DNA from: Paracoccus versutus
Lineage (GTDB): Bacteria; Pseudomonadota; Alphaproteobacteria; Rhodobacterales; Rhodobacteraceae
Reading direction: 5' to 3'
Assembly: GCF_000763885.1 (NCBI RefSeq)
Contig: NZ_JRKO01000011.1
Location: 1 to 64,000 of the forward strand
Length of the DNA stretch: 64,000 nucleotides
The notes under the pieces are model-generated. The model did not search any database. It had not been told where the DNA came from and saw only the letters and a list, made by a program, of their open reading frames with translations. A program made the position numbers and the translations under genes. This document shows positions 63,131 through 64,000 of this stretch, in pieces; the first letter of the stretch is position 1, and each line of letters starts with the position of its first letter.

Positions 63131-64000
63131 TCAGCTCGGGAACCCTTCCGCCCGGCGCAATTCGCCCGTCGCCAACCCGCGCCAGTTGCGCAAGGGCGCA
63201 GTCAGGTATTTCTGCACCACCGGGTGGGCTTCCTCCAACAGGCCCAGATGCACCATCAGCGCGGTGATCGCGGCCTCGGCGCCGCGGGTGCCGCCATCCG
63301 CGATCTTCAGCGCGACCCCCAGCCCGCGTTCGGGGAGGATGCCGACGAAGACCGCCTCGGCCCCGGTCTTGACCGCGGCACGGCCGTCCATGGCGCGCAT
63401 CAGTTCGGTGCAGGCCCGCCCCTCGCCGGCGACCAGTTCGGGATGGGCCAGCATCGCCTCGACCAGGCGCCGCTGTGCCTGGCCGCGCTTGCCGGCCGCC
63501 GGTTGCGCAAATCCGGCCATGGCATGGGCCAGCCCCTCGACCGTGCAGGCGAAATTCGGCGCCGAGCAACCGTCGATGCCCCAGCCGGTGGCGACCTCGC
63601 CCGTCACCTCCTCGAAGGCGCGGCGCACGGCGCGCTGCACGGGGTGGTCGATCTCGACATATTCCGGCCCCGCGTTCATGTGCCGCTTGAGCGTCAGGAA
63701 GCCGGCATGCTTGCCAGAGCAGTTGTTGTGGACCTGGCAGGGGCTCTCGTCCGAGCAGACCAGCCGCTTGCGCTCGGCCGGGTCGGCCGGCAGATGCGCG
63801 CCGCAGCGCAGGTCGCTGTCATCAAGCCCCAGGCCCGACAGCCAGGCCGCGACCCGCTCGGTATGGATGCGCCCGCCGCTGTGGCTGGCGCAGGCCAGTG
63901 CCAGATGCTCGCTACCCAGCCCCGCCTGGTCGGCCGCGCCGCTTTCGACCAGCGGCAGCGCCTGGATCATCTTGCAGGACGAGCGCGGATAGATCACCGC
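63131..64000 (-). CDS. L-asparaginase II-family protein (5' end outside window)
   Basis: The last 289 residues are visible; the frame remains open at the window edge. 'YPRSSCKMIQALPLVESGAAD' and 'HSGGRIHTERVAAWLSGLGL', 'CSGKHAGFLTLKRHM' and 'GWGIDGCSAPNFACTVEGLAHAM' match the thermolabile (rhizobial type) asparaginase family, with conserved Cys/Ser/Lys around 'NNCSGKHAGF'. Hydrolyses asparagine to aspartate and ammonia. Monocistronic, convergent with the TSUP gene. Confidence 0.88.
   Translation of the reverse strand, partial: AVIYPRSSCKMIQALPLVESGAADQAGLGSEHLALACASHSGGRIHTERVAAWLSGLGLDDSDLRCGAHLPADPAERKRLVCSDESPCQVHNNCSGKHAGFLTLKRHMNAGPEYVEIDHPVQRAVRRAFEEVTGEVATGWGIDGCSAPNFACTVEGLAHAMAGFAQPAAGKRGQAQRRLVEAMLAHPELVAGEGRACTELMRAMDGRAAVKTGAEAVFVGILPERGLGVALKIADGGTRGAEAAITALMVHLGLLEEAHPVVQKYLTAPLRNWRGLATGELRRAEGFPS

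Overview
The window is about 64 kb of very GC-rich chromosome from an alphaproteobacterium of the Paracoccus type, most likely close to P. denitrificans/P. pantotrophus. The main evidence is a complete cytochrome cd1 nitrite reductase locus (nirI-nirX divergent from nirS-E-C-F-DL-G-H-J-N) next to norCBQDEF and an NnrR-type regulator. The predicted NirS also carries the N-terminal His17/Tyr25 heme-ligand region known from Paracoccus cd1. No phage, transposase, CRISPR array or rRNA operon was seen. Both window ends cut through genes (ccmI on the left, an asparaginase on the right).

Layout. 1-2705: end of ccmI, ruvX, a DUF1289 protein, and cbpM-cbpA on the minus strand. 2724-7668: fructose uptake locus frcR / frcBCAK. 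7658-13878: mogA, argG, a membrane protein, ilvA, and a divergent pair encoding an Hpt protein and a response regulator/PP2C phosphatase, then a NUDIX hydrolase. 14087-23526: tRNA-Leu(CAG), an NDUFA9-like protein, uppP, and gltD - secreted protein - gltB. 23663-24956: a small membrane protein and a CDF transporter. 24953-33979: a two-winged amino-sugar locus. Its minus wing is murQ plus an ABC sugar importer; its plus wing is a BadF-type kinase, a GntR regulator, a SIS-domain protein and nagA. 34073-54354: the denitrification island (nnrR, a decayed lipoprotein gene, a LuxR regulator, nor genes, nirX, nirI, nirS to nirN, a small membrane protein). 54609-56780: katG. 57275-64000: priA, a transaldolase-family gene, a DUF484 protein, xerC, a TSUP permease and an asparaginase.

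How the genes fit together. NnrR would sense NO indirectly and activate nirS and nor through FNR-like boxes, which are visible 63 bp upstream of nirS and 65 bp upstream of norC. NirS makes NO. NirE, DL, G, H, J, F, C and N make and deliver heme d1. NorCB removes NO with NorQ/NorD as activation chaperones. NirI/NirX are accessory electron-transfer/maturation factors. The amino-sugar locus contains every step expected for taking up MurNAc/GlcNAc by an ABC importer rather than a phosphotransferase system.

Non-coding structure is the least expected part of the window. A dispersed hairpin element (G-run/C-run hairpin, second C-run, then TATTT) occurs at least five times, and three copies sit directly before or over a start codon. 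There is a 30-bp triple hairpin repeat inside the ABC operon, a matched pair of inverted 17-mers between the divergent sugar operons, and a 163/164-bp tandem duplication of the 3' end of priA.
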